Assembly: GCA_958295745.1 (NCBI GenBank)
Contig: OY282370.1
Coordinates: 372,001-436,000 of the forward strand
DNA: 64,000 bases
Direction: 5' to 3'
Source of the DNA: an uncultured Acidimicrobiia bacterium
GTDB taxonomy: Bacteria > Actinomycetota > Acidimicrobiia > Spongiisociales > Spongiisociaceae
The notes below the pieces were generated by a model. The model did not search any database. It was given only the letters and a program-made list of their open reading frames with translations, and was not told the origin of the DNA. Shown here piece after piece: positions 42,692-51,179 of the stretch. The translations under genes were made by a program, and so were the position numbers. Position 1 is the stretch's first letter. Each line of letters starts with the position of its first letter.

Positions 42692-44551
42692 ATGACCAAA
42701 CATCGATTCAGGGCATTGTCAGGGCTGTTGCTCGTGTTCGCCCTGGTAGCCGCGGCGTGCGGCGGCGGGGACACGACCGCGGCGGACAACGAAGCCGCTG
42801 CGGCGCGGGCAGAGGCGGCCACGGCCCAAGCGCAGGCCGACGCCGCCCAAGCGGAAGCCGACGCCGCCCAGGCGCAGGCTGACGCCGCCGAGTCCGCCCT
42901 AGCCGAGGCCCAATCCGAGATGGAAGCAGCACAGGCGGCGGCCACCGAAGCCATGGAGGGAGACGAGGCATCCCAGGCGGCCCTGGCCCAAGCCCAAGCA
43001 GCCCTGGAAGAAGCCGAGCAGGCCGCAGAGGAAGCCCGGATGGCCGCCGAAGCCGCCGAGGCCGAAGCCGTAGCCGCGACCTCCACCACCATGGCGCCGC
43101 CCATGGAGGAAATGGTCGAGATCGTGGTCTCGGAAGACAGCGACATCTTCAACTTCGATCCGAAGAACTCCGCCGGGGGCGAGTTCGACGCTCCGGTCTT
43201 CACCACCGTGTACGAGGCCCTCGCCTGGACCTCCCCCTCGGGTGATGTGCTGCCCCGGCTGGCCACGGACTGGACCATCTCGGAGGACAAGAAGACCTAT
43301 ACGTTCAACCTGCGCCAAGGAGTCGAGTTCCACAACGGGGATCCCTTCACCGCCGATGACGTGGTCTACAGCGTCAACCGGGCGGTCGCCCAGGGCATCC
43401 CGATGGTTCAGCAGCGGGCCCAGAACCTGGAGAGCGTGACCGCGGTAGACGACTACACCGTCGTCTACCAGCTGAGGGAACCGTCCACCGCTTTCCTCCT
43501 CAACATCGCGGACACCACCGGACTGGGATTCTCTTCGATCCTCACCTCGTCGGCGCCCGCACACGGGACCGCGCCGGTGGGAACCGGGCCGTTCCGGTTC
43601 GTGTCGTATGTGCCCGGCTCCGAGCTGGTGCTGGATGTCAACCGCGACTACTGGGACTCTTCGGTGCTGCCGGACTACGACCGTCTGCGGGTGAGGATCA
43701 TCAAGGAGGACGCCACGATGGTGGCGGCGCTGCGGTCCGGCGAGGTGGCGCTGATCCATCCCACCTCCACCGCCACCGCCCGCAGCCTGCGGGACGACCC
43801 CGACTTCACCATCGTGGACACACCTTCGCGCACCTTCTGGATCCACGCCAGCAGGGTGGGGAAGACCCGGGACGAGGCGGTGGTCAAGGCGCTCTGGCTT
43901 TCCATGGACCGCCAGGCCTTGGCCGACATCGCCTTCCTCGGGGAGGCCACGCCGTGGTCGACCGCCCATCCGCTGGTGGAATACGCCCTCGGACCCGACG
44001 ATCTGCCCAACTACCAGCGGGATGTCGAGGAGGCCAAGCGGGTATTGGCCGAGGCCGGCTACTCCGACGGGATCGAGCTCGAATTCGTCTACCCGACCCG
44101 GGTTCCTTACGAAGACGTGTTCTTCGAAGTCCTCCAGGCATCGTGGGCAGAAGCCGGGATCACGGTGACGCTCAACCCGGTCGAGCAGGCGGTCTGGATA
44201 CCGAAGCTCATCAACGCCGACTACGACCTTTCCGCTACCGACCAGGGCTGGTACTCCAACCCCTACCGGTATGTGCTGCCCCGGACCGGATGGCAGGCGC
44301 CGCCGGAGGAGATACTTCCCGACCTGATCCCCGAGCTGGCGGCGTTGGCCGCGGCGACGCAGGAGGAGCGCCCGGAGATCTTCCAGAGGATCCAGAGGCT
44401 CGAGGCCGAGAACGTATACCCGTACGCCGGAACGGTCTACGCCAACGCGTCGCACGTCTACCGATCCGACCTGATCTCCGACGCCGACCTAGGCACCTAC
44501 ATCACGGGTGACAAGCGGGCCCTGTACCTCTCCCTGGCGCCGGCCGGATAA
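42692..44551 (+). CDS. Peptide/nickel-type ABC substrate-binding lipoprotein with coiled-coil stalk
   Basis: 619 residues, ATG with AGGAGGAAGC. Signal peptide and lipobox LVAAAC (Cys23). Residues ~30-129 are an Ala/Glu/Gln-rich heptad coiled coil without proline, broken only by a GDE at ~90. Then a STTMAPP linker and an SBP_bac_5 domain: PVFTTVYEALAWTSPSGDV, LPRLATDWTISEDKKTYTF, LRQGVEFHNGDPFTADDVVYS and VGTGPFRFVSYVPGSE. It should capture oligopeptides or similar ligands for the Dpp-type transporter genes that follow. The stalk is not part of the known SBP_bac_5 architecture. Confidence 0.9.
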   Translation: MTKHRFRALSGLLLVFALVAAACGGGDTTAADNEAAAARAEAATAQAQADAAQAEADAAQAQADAAESALAEAQSEMEAAQAAATEAMEGDEASQAALAQAQAALEEAEQAAEEARMAAEAAEAEAVAATSTTMAPPMEEMVEIVVSEDSDIFNFDPKNSAGGEFDAPVFTTVYEALAWTSPSGDVLPRLATDWTISEDKKTYTFNLRQGVEFHNGDPFTADDVVYSVNRAVAQGIPMVQQRAQNLESVTAVDDYTVVYQLREPSTAFLLNIADTTGLGFSSILTSSAPAHGTAPVGTGPFRFVSYVPGSELVLDVNRDYWDSSVLPDYDRLRVRIIKEDATMVAALRSGEVALIHPTSTATARSLRDDPDFTIVDTPSRTFWIHASRVGKTRDEAVVKALWLSMDRQALADIAFLGEATPWSTAHPLVEYALGPDDLPNYQRDVEEAKRVLAEAGYSDGIELEFVYPTRVPYEDVFFEVLQASWAEAGITVTLNPVEQAVWIPKLINADYDLSATDQGWYSNPYRYVLPRTGWQAPPEEILPDLIPELAALAAATQEERPEIFQRIQRLEAENVYPYAGTVYANASHVYRSDLISDADLGTYITGDKRALYLSLAPAG

Positions 44552-44562
44552 TCGAAGCTGAC

Positions 44563-44594
44563 GATCCGGGGGAGGCCCGGCCCTCCCCCGGATC
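44563..44594 (+). terminator. 13 bp hairpin after the first stalked binding protein
   Basis: GATCCGGGGGAGG (44563-44575) pairs perfectly with CCTCCCCCGGATC (44582-44594) across a 6 nt loop. It lies between the binding-protein stop and the ATPase RBS, where a partial terminator or mRNA 3'-end stabiliser would raise binding-protein output. Confidence 0.75.
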
Positions 44595-44620
44595 CCGAAT
44601 CATCGTTCCCTTTGGAGGTC

Positions 44621-45655
44621 ATGGCGGACCCAGACGCTGATCGCGGCGGCACGATCCTGTCTGTGCGGGATCTCGTTACCGTGTACCCGACCAGGCTCGG
44701 CGACGTTCCCGCCGTGGACCGCGTGGGCTTCGATCTGCGGGCCGGCGAGATATTGGGCGTCGTCGGGGACTCGGGCAGCGGCAAGACCACCCTGGCCCGC
44801 TCCCTGCTCGGTCTGGTCGCCGCCCCCGGACGCATCGTCAGCGGGGAGATCCGGCTGCACGGACGGGACCTGCTGACGATGACCCGCAAAGAGATGCGGC
44901 AGGTGCGGGGCGCCGAGATCGCCATGATCTTCCAGAACCCCATCCGCTCCTTCCATCCGGCCTTCACGATCGGCCGGCAGCTGGCCGAAGCGGCCACCCG
45001 CCACCGGCGCATCTCCCGCCGGGCCGCCAAGGAGAAGGCAGCCGAGGCGCTGACCTGGGTCGGCATGCCGGAACCGAGGGTGCGGATGAGGGACCATCCG
45101 CACCAGTTCTCCGGGGGCATGCTGCAGCGGGTGATGATCGCCATGAGCCTGCTGAACGAACCGGCGGTGCTGGTCGCCGACGAACCGACCACCGCCCTCG
45201 ACGTCACCATCCAGGCACAGATACTCGAGCTGATCCAGCGGCTGGCCGTCGACCGGGGGTTGGGGGTCATCCTGGTTACGCACAACCTGGGCATGGTCGC
45301 CAGCATCTGCGATCGGGTCATGGTCATGTACGCCGGCCAGATCGTGGAGGAGTCGTCCGTAGATGCGGTGTTCGCAAGCCCCGCCCACCCCTACACCGTC
45401 GGGCTCCTCGACTCCCAGCCCGACCGGGCCGAGGGGTCGCGGCTGGAGGCCATGGCGGGCAGCTCGCCGAAGATGACCGACCTGCCGCCGGGATGCCGGT
45501 TCCAACCGCGCTGCGCCTACGCCGAGGCCGCCTGCTCCGATCCGCCCGACCTCTGGGAGATACCCGGAGGGCAGACCGTACGGTGTTGGGTCAGCCGACG
45601 CGGCGGAAAGCTGCCCGACCGCCGCCCCGGACGGAGCGGGGGGGAAGAGCGATGA
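44621..45655 (+). CDS. Peptide ABC transporter ATP-binding protein (DppD-like)
   Basis: 344 residues; ATG 44621 has GGAGG ~5 nt upstream, preferred over an in-frame TTG. Walker A GDSGSGKTT, Q-loop MIFQNPIRSFHPAF, signature FSGGMLQR, Walker B VLVADEPTTALD, and the H-loop VTHNLGMVA. The C-terminal oligopeptide domain ends with CRFQPRCAYAEAACSD, the Cys-rich motif of DppD/OppD. It overlaps the DppF-like gene as ATGA. Confidence 0.93.
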   Translation: MADPDADRGGTILSVRDLVTVYPTRLGDVPAVDRVGFDLRAGEILGVVGDSGSGKTTLARSLLGLVAAPGRIVSGEIRLHGRDLLTMTRKEMRQVRGAEIAMIFQNPIRSFHPAFTIGRQLAEAATRHRRISRRAAKEKAAEALTWVGMPEPRVRMRDHPHQFSGGMLQRVMIAMSLLNEPAVLVADEPTTALDVTIQAQILELIQRLAVDRGLGVILVTHNLGMVASICDRVMVMYAGQIVEESSVDAVFASPAHPYTVGLLDSQPDRAEGSRLEAMAGSSPKMTDLPPGCRFQPRCAYAEAACSDPPDLWEIPGGQTVRCWVSRRGGKLPDRRPGRSGGEER

Positions 45656-46710
45656 GCCTGGTGCGACTCGACGGCGTCTCGGTGCATTTCTCCCTCCGCA
45701 GGCGCGGCCGGGGCGGCGGGGTGGTGCGCGCCGTCGACGACGTGGACTTGACCATCGGAGAGGGAGAGGTGCTGGGCATCGTCGGGGAGTCGGGCTGCGG
45801 CAAGACCACCCTGGGGCGGGTCATCGTCGGGCTGCAGAAACCCACCTTCGGCGGCGTGATCGTCAGGGGCGAGAAGCGGCCCCTCCGCCAGAGGCCGGGC
45901 GCCAACGCCCGCCGCGACGGGTTCCAGATGGTCTACCAGGACGCGGCCGGGTCGCTCAACCCGTGGAAACGGATCGGCTGGAGCATCGCCGAGCCGCTGC
46001 GCAACGAGGGCGTCAAGAAGTCCGTCATGCGCCGGCGGGTACTGGAGCTCCTGGAACAGGTGGGACTACCGGATTCGATGATCGACCGCTATCCGGGAGA
46101 GCTGTCCGGCGGGCAGCAGCAGCGCGCCGCCATCGCCCGCGCCCTGGCCGGACGACCCCGGCTGATCGTGCTCGACGAGGCGGTCAGCTCGCTGGACATG
46201 TCCACCCAGGCGCAGGTCCTCAACCTGCTGAAGGACCTGGCCCGCCAGCACTCGGTCAACTACGTCTTCATCTCCCACGACATCGCGGCGGTCGATTTCA
46301 TGAGCGACCGGGTGGCTGTCATGTACCTCGGCAAGATCGTTGAGCTCGAAAACGCCCACTCCAAGCGCAAACCTCTGGTCCATCCCTATTCGATCACCCT
46401 GAGATCGGCCGTCCCGGTGCCCGACCCCGCCGTAGAGCGCAGGCGCAACCGCATCGTCCTGACCGGGCCGGTGGCCAGCGCCGTCGATCTGCCCTCCGGC
46501 TGCCGCTTCCACACCCGCTGCCCCATCGCCCAGCAGCCGGCCTGCTCCGATACCGAGCCGGAGCTGGTCGACCACTCGCCGACCGGCCTCGTCGCCTGCC
46601 ACTTCGCCGGAGAGTTCGAGGCGCGCCGCGCCGCGGCCCAAAATCGCGCCGGGGCCCAGAGTGCGACGGGCCAGAATGCGGCGGCCCGGAATATCGAGAC
46701 ACCCGCATGA
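45652..46710 (+). CDS. Peptide ABC transporter ATP-binding protein (DppF-like)
   Basis: 352 residues from the ATG inside the ATGA overlap. Walker A GESGCGKTTLGR, QMVYQDAAGSLNPW, signature LSGGQQQRAAIARAL, Walker B LIVLDEAVSSLD and the C-terminal CRFHTRCPIAQQPACSD. After the oligopeptide domain there is an Ala/Gln/Asn-rich tail (~325-352) with AQNRAGAQSATGQNAA, unlike usual DppF. Its stop overlaps the DppB-like start as ATGA. Confidence 0.92.
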   Translation: MSLVRLDGVSVHFSLRRRGRGGGVVRAVDDVDLTIGEGEVLGIVGESGCGKTTLGRVIVGLQKPTFGGVIVRGEKRPLRQRPGANARRDGFQMVYQDAAGSLNPWKRIGWSIAEPLRNEGVKKSVMRRRVLELLEQVGLPDSMIDRYPGELSGGQQQRAAIARALAGRPRLIVLDEAVSSLDMSTQAQVLNLLKDLARQHSVNYVFISHDIAAVDFMSDRVAVMYLGKIVELENAHSKRKPLVHPYSITLRSAVPVPDPAVERRRNRIVLTGPVASAVDLPSGCRFHTRCPIAQQPACSDTEPELVDHSPTGLVACHFAGEFEARRAAAQNRAGAQSATGQNAAARNIETPA

Positions 46711-47657
46711 TCCTGTTCACCGCCCGCAGGCTCGCCGAAGCGATCGCCGTGCTGTTGGTGCTCACGTTCCTGATCTATGCGATCAGCACGATCGTTCCGG
46801 GTGACATCGCCCAGCAGATGGCCGGCATCGAAGGCGCCACCCCCGAACGGATGGCGGAGATGCGCCAACGCCTGGGGCTGGACCGGCCGCTTCTGGTCAG
46901 GTACGGAGAATGGCTCGGCAACGCGGTGCGCGGGGACTTCGGCCACTCGCTGTTCACCGGACGCAACATCGCCGCCGACATCCGTTCCCAGTTCCCCGTC
47001 TCCCTAGAGGTGGCCGTAGTCAGCGTCCTGCTCGCGGTGATCATCGGCATACCCCTGGGGGTGTACGCGGCGGTCCGCACCGGAAGCTTCATCGACCGGA
47101 TCCTGCGCGGCATCTCCCTGCTCTTCTTCTCGGTGCCGACCTTCGTGTCGGGGGTATTGTTCGTATGGCTGGGTTCCATCGTGCTGCGGTCGTTCTACTC
47201 CTCGTTCTACGTCCCGCTCACCCAAGACCTGCTGGCCAACCTGCGGTCGATCCTCCTGCCGTGCCTGGCGATAGCTCTGCCCACCTCGGCGGCCATCATC
47301 CAGATGACCCGCACCACGATGATCGCCAGCCTGCAGGAGCCATTCATCGACACCGCCCGGGTGAAGGGCGCCCGGGAGAGCCGGGTCCGCTACATACATG
47401 CGCTGCGGGCCTCGCTGGGGCCGGTAGTCACCCTCATCGGTCTGATCTTCGGGGCGCTGGTAGGAGGGCTGATCATCGTCGAGCAGATCTTCAACCTGCC
47501 CGGGCTGGGGCGGGGAGTGCTGCTGGCGATCGGAGAACGGGACTTTCCCTTCGTGATAGCCGCGACCCTGGCAATCGCCGGCGTCTACATCGTGGTGAAC
47601 TTCCTGGTCGATCTGCTCTATCCGATCCTCGACCCGAGACAGCGGGAACAGACATGA
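46707..47657 (+). CDS. Peptide ABC transporter permease (DppB-like)
   Basis: 316 residues. N-terminal membrane helix (LAEAIAVLLVLTFLIYAIS) followed by the periplasmic PGDIAQQMAG motif typical of DppB, then about five more helices. The EAA loop reads DTARVKGARESRVRYIHALR. The end LVDLLYPILDPRQR is typical. ATGA overlap to the DppC-like gene. Confidence 0.93.
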   Translation: MILFTARRLAEAIAVLLVLTFLIYAISTIVPGDIAQQMAGIEGATPERMAEMRQRLGLDRPLLVRYGEWLGNAVRGDFGHSLFTGRNIAADIRSQFPVSLEVAVVSVLLAVIIGIPLGVYAAVRTGSFIDRILRGISLLFFSVPTFVSGVLFVWLGSIVLRSFYSSFYVPLTQDLLANLRSILLPCLAIALPTSAAIIQMTRTTMIASLQEPFIDTARVKGARESRVRYIHALRASLGPVVTLIGLIFGALVGGLIIVEQIFNLPGLGRGVLLAIGERDFPFVIAATLAIAGVYIVVNFLVDLLYPILDPRQREQT

Positions 47658-48562
47658 CCGGCCAACCAGAAAGGACCGGGCAACGCAGGGCGGCTTCGAT
47701 GATCCGCCGCAGCCGGTTCTGGCACCAGATCCGGGCGGTGGTCGGGCATCCCTCCGGGAGGTTCGGCCTAATCCTGATCGCACCGGTCCTGATCCTGGCC
47801 GTGATAGGACCGCTGGTCATCCCGTGGGACCCGATCCAGATCAACCCTTCCGACTCGTTGGTGGGACCGTCCGCACGGCACTGGTTCGGGACCGATCAGC
47901 TCGGACGGGACCTGGCGGCGCGGGTGGTCAGCGCCATCCCGGTGGTGCTCTGGGTTCCCCTGGGCGCGGTCCTCCTGGCGGTCACGGCCGGGAGCGCCGT
48001 CGGCATCCTGGCGGGGTACCGCCGGGGCTGGCTGGAGCGGTTGCTGATGGCGGGAACGGACGTGCTCTTGGCCATGCCCGGCCTGCTGACCGCCATCCTG
48101 ATCGTCGGGGTGTTCGGAGGCGGCGCCCGCAACATGATCCTCGCCATCGGCATCATCTACCTGCCCCGCTTCACCAGGATCGCCCGCGGATCCACCCTGG
48201 AGGTGCGGGGCCTCCCCTACGTAGACGCGGCCCGACTGTCGGGGACCAAACCGCTGCCGCTGGTCACCCGCCATATCCTGCCCGGCATCAGCTCCCCCCT
48301 GTTCGTGATGGCGGTGCTCAGCCTGTCGACGGGGCTGCTGGTACAGACCTCCCTCAGCTTCCTGGGATTCGGGTTCGAACCCCCCGCCGCCGACCTGGGG
48401 AGGATGCTCGCCAACGCGGTGGACTTCCTGGTGATCGCCCCCTGGATGGCGATCTCCCCCGCCCTGGTGATCACCCTGCTGATCCTGGCCTTCAACAACC
48501 TCGGCGACGCGGTACGGGACGTGATGGACCCGGAGGTGGCCCGAGCTGCCGGCGCCGTATGA
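47654..48562 (+). CDS. Peptide ABC transporter permease (DppC-like)
   Basis: 302 residues from the ATG in the ATGA overlap. DppC pattern: FGTDQLGRDLAARVVSAIP, six membrane segments, the EAA loop YVDAARLSGTKPLPLVTRHILP and the C-terminal LLILAFNNLGDAVRDVMDPE. Last gene of a five-gene importer. A second, decayed copy of its final ~100 bp occurs at 49632-49730, on the other side of the abortive-infection gene. Confidence 0.92.
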   Translation: MTGQPERTGQRRAASMIRRSRFWHQIRAVVGHPSGRFGLILIAPVLILAVIGPLVIPWDPIQINPSDSLVGPSARHWFGTDQLGRDLAARVVSAIPVVLWVPLGAVLLAVTAGSAVGILAGYRRGWLERLLMAGTDVLLAMPGLLTAILIVGVFGGGARNMILAIGIIYLPRFTRIARGSTLEVRGLPYVDAARLSGTKPLPLVTRHILPGISSPLFVMAVLSLSTGLLVQTSLSFLGFGFEPPAADLGRMLANAVDFLVIAPWMAISPALVITLLILAFNNLGDAVRDVMDPEVARAAGAV

Positions 48563-48678
48563 CCCCCTACTTGAAAAGGTACAACCAGACCGCCTCGCTT
48601 CAGGCCAACAAAGCCCTCACCACGTCGCGAGGTTGTTTGAGGCCAACTACCCAAGCCCGAATGCAGGCCCTCACTCGG

Positions 48679-48684
48679 TATACT
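48679..48684 (+). promoter_or_regulatory. Putative -10 of the abortive-infection gene
   Basis: TATACT 82 bp before the Abi_C start, at the change from GC-rich to AT-rich sequence. No convincing -35. Confidence 0.35.
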
Positions 48685-48765
48685 CTCTGTGACATTACCA
48701 GCGCAAGGGTCAGGGCAGAGTGTGTTGAAACTGTACCATTCACAAGACCTACGGCAGAGGAAACT

Positions 48766-49587
48766 ATGATTAGTAAATCCACTCGTATACATTTTCAAGA
48801 AGCCTGTGCGAGCCATCTGACCCTTCATGCAATCAGAATGTGTTTTGAAGGAGAGGAAATAAGTTGTGATGAAAGTTATAATCCTCCAGATAAGGGACAA
48901 CGTCGTACTCTGGTAGCACAATATTACAATTCAATTCAATTCGATTCGGTAAGAGATATTACAAAACTCTGTCGAGTATATGATGAAATAATTAATATTA
49001 TCGAATCAGATGACTATAGAGAGTCATACTACCTCGTTGATGATCTCGTAAGGCGTATGAAGGAGGATGGCTATACCATAATAGATGGTCGCTTTTCCCC
49101 AATATCACATATTGAAATACCCTTAATCGAAACTATCAAAGAATATATTGAGTCCAAAAATCTTCAAGGTTTGCAGACCCAAATAGATCGTATGTTAAAG
49201 GCCACAGAAAATGATCCTCCATTAGCAATCGGTACAGCTAAGGATTTTTTAGAGACAGTCTGTAAGACAATTATGGAAGAGAGAAATATCCCTTTAAATA
49301 TAGAATCCTTTCCAACACTGTTTCGTAAGGTGACCAAGGAACTTAAACTCTTACCAGAATCGGTACCAAACGGTAAGAAAGGAGCAGAGACGATTCGTAG
49401 AGTACTAGGTAGCTTTAATCAGGTTGCTCAAGGAATAGCTGAACTGCGTAATCTATACGGTACAGGTCACGGTACTACTGGCACTGCTGGTGGTCTATTA
49501 CCGAGACACGCCAGGTTAGCTGTAGGAGCTGCCACAACTTTGGCAACCTTTCTGTTGGAGACACATTTGGCACGTCTCCCCGATTGA
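48766..49587 (+). CDS. Abortive-infection C-terminal-domain (Abi_C) protein
   Basis: 273 residues from ATG 48766, with AGAGGAAACT as RBS; the longer open frame upstream is a shadow of dppC. Strongly AT-rich. The C-terminal ~80 residues (FNQVAQGIAELRNLYGTGHG, TAGGLLPRHARLAVGAATTLATFLLETH) are a clear match to the Abi_C domain, which has a HEPN-like RNxxxGxGH core and acts in phage abortive infection. The N-terminal part is helical and unassigned. It stands alone between dppC and a decayed copy of the dppC 3' end. Confidence 0.82.
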   Translation: MISKSTRIHFQEACASHLTLHAIRMCFEGEEISCDESYNPPDKGQRRTLVAQYYNSIQFDSVRDITKLCRVYDEIINIIESDDYRESYYLVDDLVRRMKEDGYTIIDGRFSPISHIEIPLIETIKEYIESKNLQGLQTQIDRMLKATENDPPLAIGTAKDFLETVCKTIMEERNIPLNIESFPTLFRKVTKELKLLPESVPNGKKGAETIRRVLGSFNQVAQGIAELRNLYGTGHGTTGTAGGLLPRHARLAVGAATTLATFLLETHLARLPD

Positions 49588-49623
49588 TGGGTTATTTTCA
49601 GCACGAAGATAAATAGTTTATGT

Positions 49624-49643
49624 ATCTCCACATGGATGGAGAT
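49624..49643 (+). terminator. Small hairpin after the Abi_C gene
   Basis: ATCTCCA and TGGAGAT form a 7 bp stem with a 6 nt loop, 37 bp after the stop. Weak, no T run. Its right half merges with the dppC remnant. Confidence 0.3.
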
Positions 49644-49730
49644 CTCCCGCCCTTGTGATCACCCCTGCTCATCCTGGCCTTTAACAACCTCAACGACGCG
49701 GTGCGAGATGTGATGAACCCGGAGATAGCC
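49632..49730 (+). pseudogene. Decayed copy of dppC 3' end
   Basis: About 100 bp align with dppC 48443-48543 at roughly 85% identity by eye, including GATCCTGGCCTT-CAACAACCT and GACGCGGT-CG-GA-GTGATG. Small indels break the frame, but the last stretch still reads VRDVMNPEIA, against VRDVMDPEVA in the intact gene. It lies on the far side of the Abi_C gene in direct orientation. Confidence 0.85.
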
Positions 49731-49911
49731 GACGACACCGGCAGGGTGGCGGCCATGCACCGGCATGTCTGTCGATTGATGAATGCCCGGTTAGCAAGCA
49801 GCGGGCCAACAATCGTCATTGATCAGCACCCCCGAGGGCGGGATATCAGACGCGGCGACCGACTAACCTGGGCGCACCTAGAGGCCTGACGCGGATTGCG
49901 AGGTGAACGAG

Positions 49912-50337
49912 ATGGCCGAAGCACCCAGCTGGATGGTTTCGGATCTGGCCGAGGAGATCCGGCGGGCGCTGGCCGAGGGAGGCGCCGGGGACGGGAACCT
50001 GGTGGAAGGGCGGGCGACCGCAGTGAAGGCCTCGCCGGCTCTGGGCAATACCTCCAAGATGGTGATGGGAACGTCGTGCCTGCCGCCCAACTTCTCCACG
50101 GTGCCCCACGTCCACGAGGCGGAGGAGGTGTCGGTGGTCCTCTCCGGCGGCGGGTGGGTGGACATCGACGGAACAGCCAACCCCTTTGAGGAGGGGATGG
50201 TCTTCTTCGTCCCCTCCAACCTCCCGCATCAGACCCACTCGGGGCCGGAAGGCCTGACCGTGCTCTGGTTCTACGCCCCGCCCGGCTCGGAAGCGCGCTG
50301 GATGGCGCCGGACGGCGGCGGAGACCCGCGAGCATAG
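49912..50337 (+). CDS. Cupin-domain protein
   Basis: 141 residues from ATG 49912 (GAGGTG ~7 nt upstream; a GTG at 49903 is possible). Cupin motif 1 is FSTVPHVHEAEEVSVVLSGGGWVDIDG and motif 2 is VFFVPSNLPHQTHSG, each shown in part; the metal ligands are His, His, Glu and His. Single small cupin domain, probably an isomerase, dioxygenase-like enzyme or ligand sensor. First gene of the cupin-SDR-ceramidase-dppD set. Confidence 0.87.
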   Translation: MAEAPSWMVSDLAEEIRRALAEGGAGDGNLVEGRATAVKASPALGNTSKMVMGTSCLPPNFSTVPHVHEAEEVSVVLSGGGWVDIDGTANPFEEGMVFFVPSNLPHQTHSGPEGLTVLWFYAPPGSEARWMAPDGGGDPRA

Positions 50338-50345
50338 GCCCGGAC

Positions 50346-51122
50346 ATGATCTCCGATACAGCCGCCGCAGCCATCGTCACCGGGTCGGCGGGGGGCATCG
50401 GCGCCGCGGTGTCTGAAGCCCTGCTCGCCGAGGATCCGCTCTGTCGGGTGGCCGCGGTGGATCTGCATCCCGGCCACGCCGCGCCGCTCATAGAAAAACA
50501 CGGGGCGGACCGGGTGCTGGAGGTGGTCTGCGACGTGGCCGACCCCGACTCGGTGCGCCGCGCCGCCGAGCAGATCGAAGGGCGGTGTCCCCCGGTGCGT
50601 TTCCTGGTGAACTGCGCCGGAATCCAGCGGGCGGCGCCCAGCGCCGAGTTCGACCCCGAAGTCTGGCAGAAGGTGATCGGCGTCAACCTGTCGGGAACCT
50701 TCTACTGGTGCCAGGCGGCCGGACGGCTCATGATCTCCGGCGGGGGCGGCGCCATCGTCAACTTCTCCTCGGTGGCCGAGTTCTTCGGATGGCCCCTCCG
50801 CGCCCCTTATGCGGCTTCCAAGGCGGGGGTCAGCTCCCTGACCCGCACCCTGGCCGCCGAGTGGGCCCACCTGGGAATCAGGATCAACGCGGTGGCGCCC
50901 GGATACATCGACACCGCCTTTTCACGGGAGGCCGTCGAAAGCGGGCGCATGTCCAAACCGGAGGCCGACCGCCTCCACGCCCAGCAACGATTCGCCGACA
51001 CCTCCGAGGTTACGGCGGCGGTGTGCTTCCTGCTGTCCCCGCGGGCGGGGTTCATCACCGGCGAGACGCTCAAGGTGGACGGGGGCCTGACTGCCAAGAA
51101 GCTCGACTGGCCGCCCGGGTGA
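50346..51122 (+). CDS. SDR-family oxidoreductase
   Basis: 258 residues. TGSAGGIGAAV cofactor motif, VVDLHPGH-like AVDLHPGHAAP giving an acidic residue for NAD, VNCAGIQRAA, Ser in IVNFSSVAEFFG, YAASK catalytic pair and the C-terminal GETLKVDGGL. It resembles 3-oxoacyl-ACP reductase or sugar/hydroxyacid dehydrogenases. It lies 8 bp after the cupin gene. Confidence 0.88.
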   Translation: MISDTAAAAIVTGSAGGIGAAVSEALLAEDPLCRVAAVDLHPGHAAPLIEKHGADRVLEVVCDVADPDSVRRAAEQIEGRCPPVRFLVNCAGIQRAAPSAEFDPEVWQKVIGVNLSGTFYWCQAAGRLMISGGGGAIVNFSSVAEFFGWPLRAPYAASKAGVSSLTRTLAAEWAHLGIRINAVAPGYIDTAFSREAVESGRMSKPEADRLHAQQRFADTSEVTAAVCFLLSPRAGFITGETLKVDGGLTAKKLDWPPG

Positions 51123-51179
51123 GCGGGTGAGCGGAGCCTCCTCCGGTATCCTCTACTCCAGCCGAGCGGGAGGGCTTCC

